Source: Clostridiales bacterium
GTDB taxonomy: Bacteria; Bacillota; Clostridia; Lachnospirales; CAG-274
Reading direction: 5' to 3'
Assembly: GCA_021202835.1 (NCBI GenBank)
Contig: JAJQCI010000262.1
Location: 1 to 15,649, forward strand
DNA length: 15,649 nucleotides
The notes under the pieces were generated by a model. It was not told the DNA's origin, made no database searches, and saw nothing but the letters and a program-made list of their open reading frames with translations. Below, piece after piece: positions 15,112 through 15,649 of the stretch. The position numbers and the translations under genes are program-made. Position 1 is the first letter of the stretch. Each line of letters begins with the position of its first letter.

Positions 15112-15449
15112 ATGCAAAAAATAATTCCACAGCTGGAGTTTCTTGACGTGCTTTGCGGCTGCCTTTATGAAAACCTGGATTTTTACGGAAGATTTTTAAG
15201 GAACAGGGGCAAAACTCCTTTTCAAACCATTTTGAGAGTTTTATATCTTCGCTGATTCAAAACAGACTCAAGATTATTTTCGGTCAGGATATTATTCACC
15301 CTGTCTGTAAAAATTTTATGACTGACGGGTTTGTTTCCTCAATCAGAAGATGGCTTATAGATAAAAACCGCACACCCTCGGAGAAATTTGTTTTCGTTTT
15401 GAAATTTCCAACTAAAAATATTGCCATTGTTTTTCATCTGTTACTATAA
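15112..15449 (+). pseudogene. Remnant of a TetR-family regulator (C-terminal half, frameshifted)
   Basis: Two successive plus-strand frames read as the C-terminal ligand-binding half of a TetR-type regulator. Frame one (from 15112) ends in YENLDFY near 15186. One frame over, it continues as RKIFKEQGQNSFSNHFESF, and further on as GFVSSIRRWLIDKNRTPSE, the typical end of Firmicutes TetR C-terminal domains. Restoring one base near 15186 joins them. The helix-turn-helix half is absent upstream: an in-frame TAA sits just before 15112, followed by the thioredoxin gene. The tail after about 15400 no longer looks like the family and stops at 15447-15449. Interpreted as a decayed gene, not an active regulator. 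Confidence 0.7.
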
Positions 15450-15484
15450 GGTCCGAATATTATAAAGCCACTTTTTGAGCCTGC

Positions 15485-15649
15485 TTAATTCTTTCTGTGT
15501 AATATACTTTCCACTTTATAATAATGTACAACAGCCATACAGTTTGGGGGTAAAACAACCTTTTTACCTGCATCCTTCTTGTCTTTGCGGCTTCTCAAAA
15601 CAATATCCTGTTCGCTTCCGTTTATGATATAAAGATAGTCACTGTAGTA
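15485..15649 (-). CDS. C-terminal end of an unrecognised protein (partial)
   Basis: An open minus-strand frame of 54 codons runs from the window edge to a TAA at 15485-15487; the start lies beyond the window. The visible residues look like a real protein end, with alternating beta-type strands (YLYIINGSEQDIVL and VVLPPNCMAVVHYYKV) and a charged turn between. This could be the C-terminal beta-sandwich of a carbohydrate-active or surface enzyme, but that is only a shape impression and I do not recognise a family. I see no clear terminator in the 35 nt between it and the TetR remnant. Confidence 0.55.
   Translation of the reverse strand, partial: YYSDYLYIINGSEQDIVLRSRKDKKDAGKKVVLPPNCMAVVHYYKVESILHRKN

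Noticed and set aside
1..15649. CRISPR arrays, tRNA or rRNA genes, insertion sequences or prophage genes
   Set aside because: I saw no regularly spaced repeats, cloverleaf-like segments, transposase or integrase motifs, or phage genes anywhere in the window.

Overview
The window looks like the chromosome of a Gram-positive anaerobe of the class Clostridia. Three things point there: a collinear type II fatty-acid synthesis cluster led by a MarR/FabT-type regulator and using FabK instead of FabI; strong AGGAGG-type ribosome binding sites; and a ComEC and a long-form threonine synthase of Firmicutes type. I cannot place the family with confidence (Lachnospirales-like is a guess).

Layout. Positions 113-10729, all on the minus strand, read as one tightly packed transcription unit in the order fabT, fabH, acpP, fabK, fabD, fabG, fabF, fabZ, accD, accA, a membrane-anchored polysaccharide-deacetylase-like (DUF2334-type) protein, and thrC. 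It starts at a near-consensus sigma-A promoter (TTGACA, 17 bp, TATACT) at 10861-10889 that is overlapped by two tandem TTTGA-N3-TCAAA palindromes, very probably operators for the FabT-like repressor. It ends at a rho-independent terminator at about 47-97. Several junctions overlap or reuse the previous stop codon (fabT/fabH, accD/accA, accA/DUF2334), suggesting translational coupling. The cluster lacks accB (biotin carboxyl carrier) and accC (biotin carboxylase), which usually lie around fabZ in clostridial clusters. The acetyl-CoA carboxylase encoded here is therefore only the carboxyltransferase half.

Positions 10730-11035 are a divergent control region. It holds the fab promoter and operators, a roughly 125-nt fab leader with competing hairpins, and a second consensus promoter with identical hexamers facing right. 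The right-facing unit encodes a GNAT acetyltransferase, a fumarylacetoacetate-hydrolase-family enzyme and the DNA-uptake channel ComEC. The ComEC gene overlaps, tail to tail, a minus-strand gene for a small thioredoxin-like protein with a CLPC active site.

The right end (15061-15649) is less compact. It holds a plus-strand remnant of a TetR-family regulator that has lost its DNA-binding half and carries a one-base frameshift, then the last 54 codons of an unrecognised minus-strand gene that runs off the window.

Working together, the fab/acc genes make malonyl-ACP and run the elongation cycle: FabD loads malonyl groups, FabH starts, FabF extends, and FabG, FabZ and FabK reduce, dehydrate and reduce again, all on AcpP. 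FabT probably senses acyl-ACP to tune the operon. The regulatory region, the missing accBC and the two non-lipid passengers at the operon end are the points most worth a second look. I see no clearly new biological system here.
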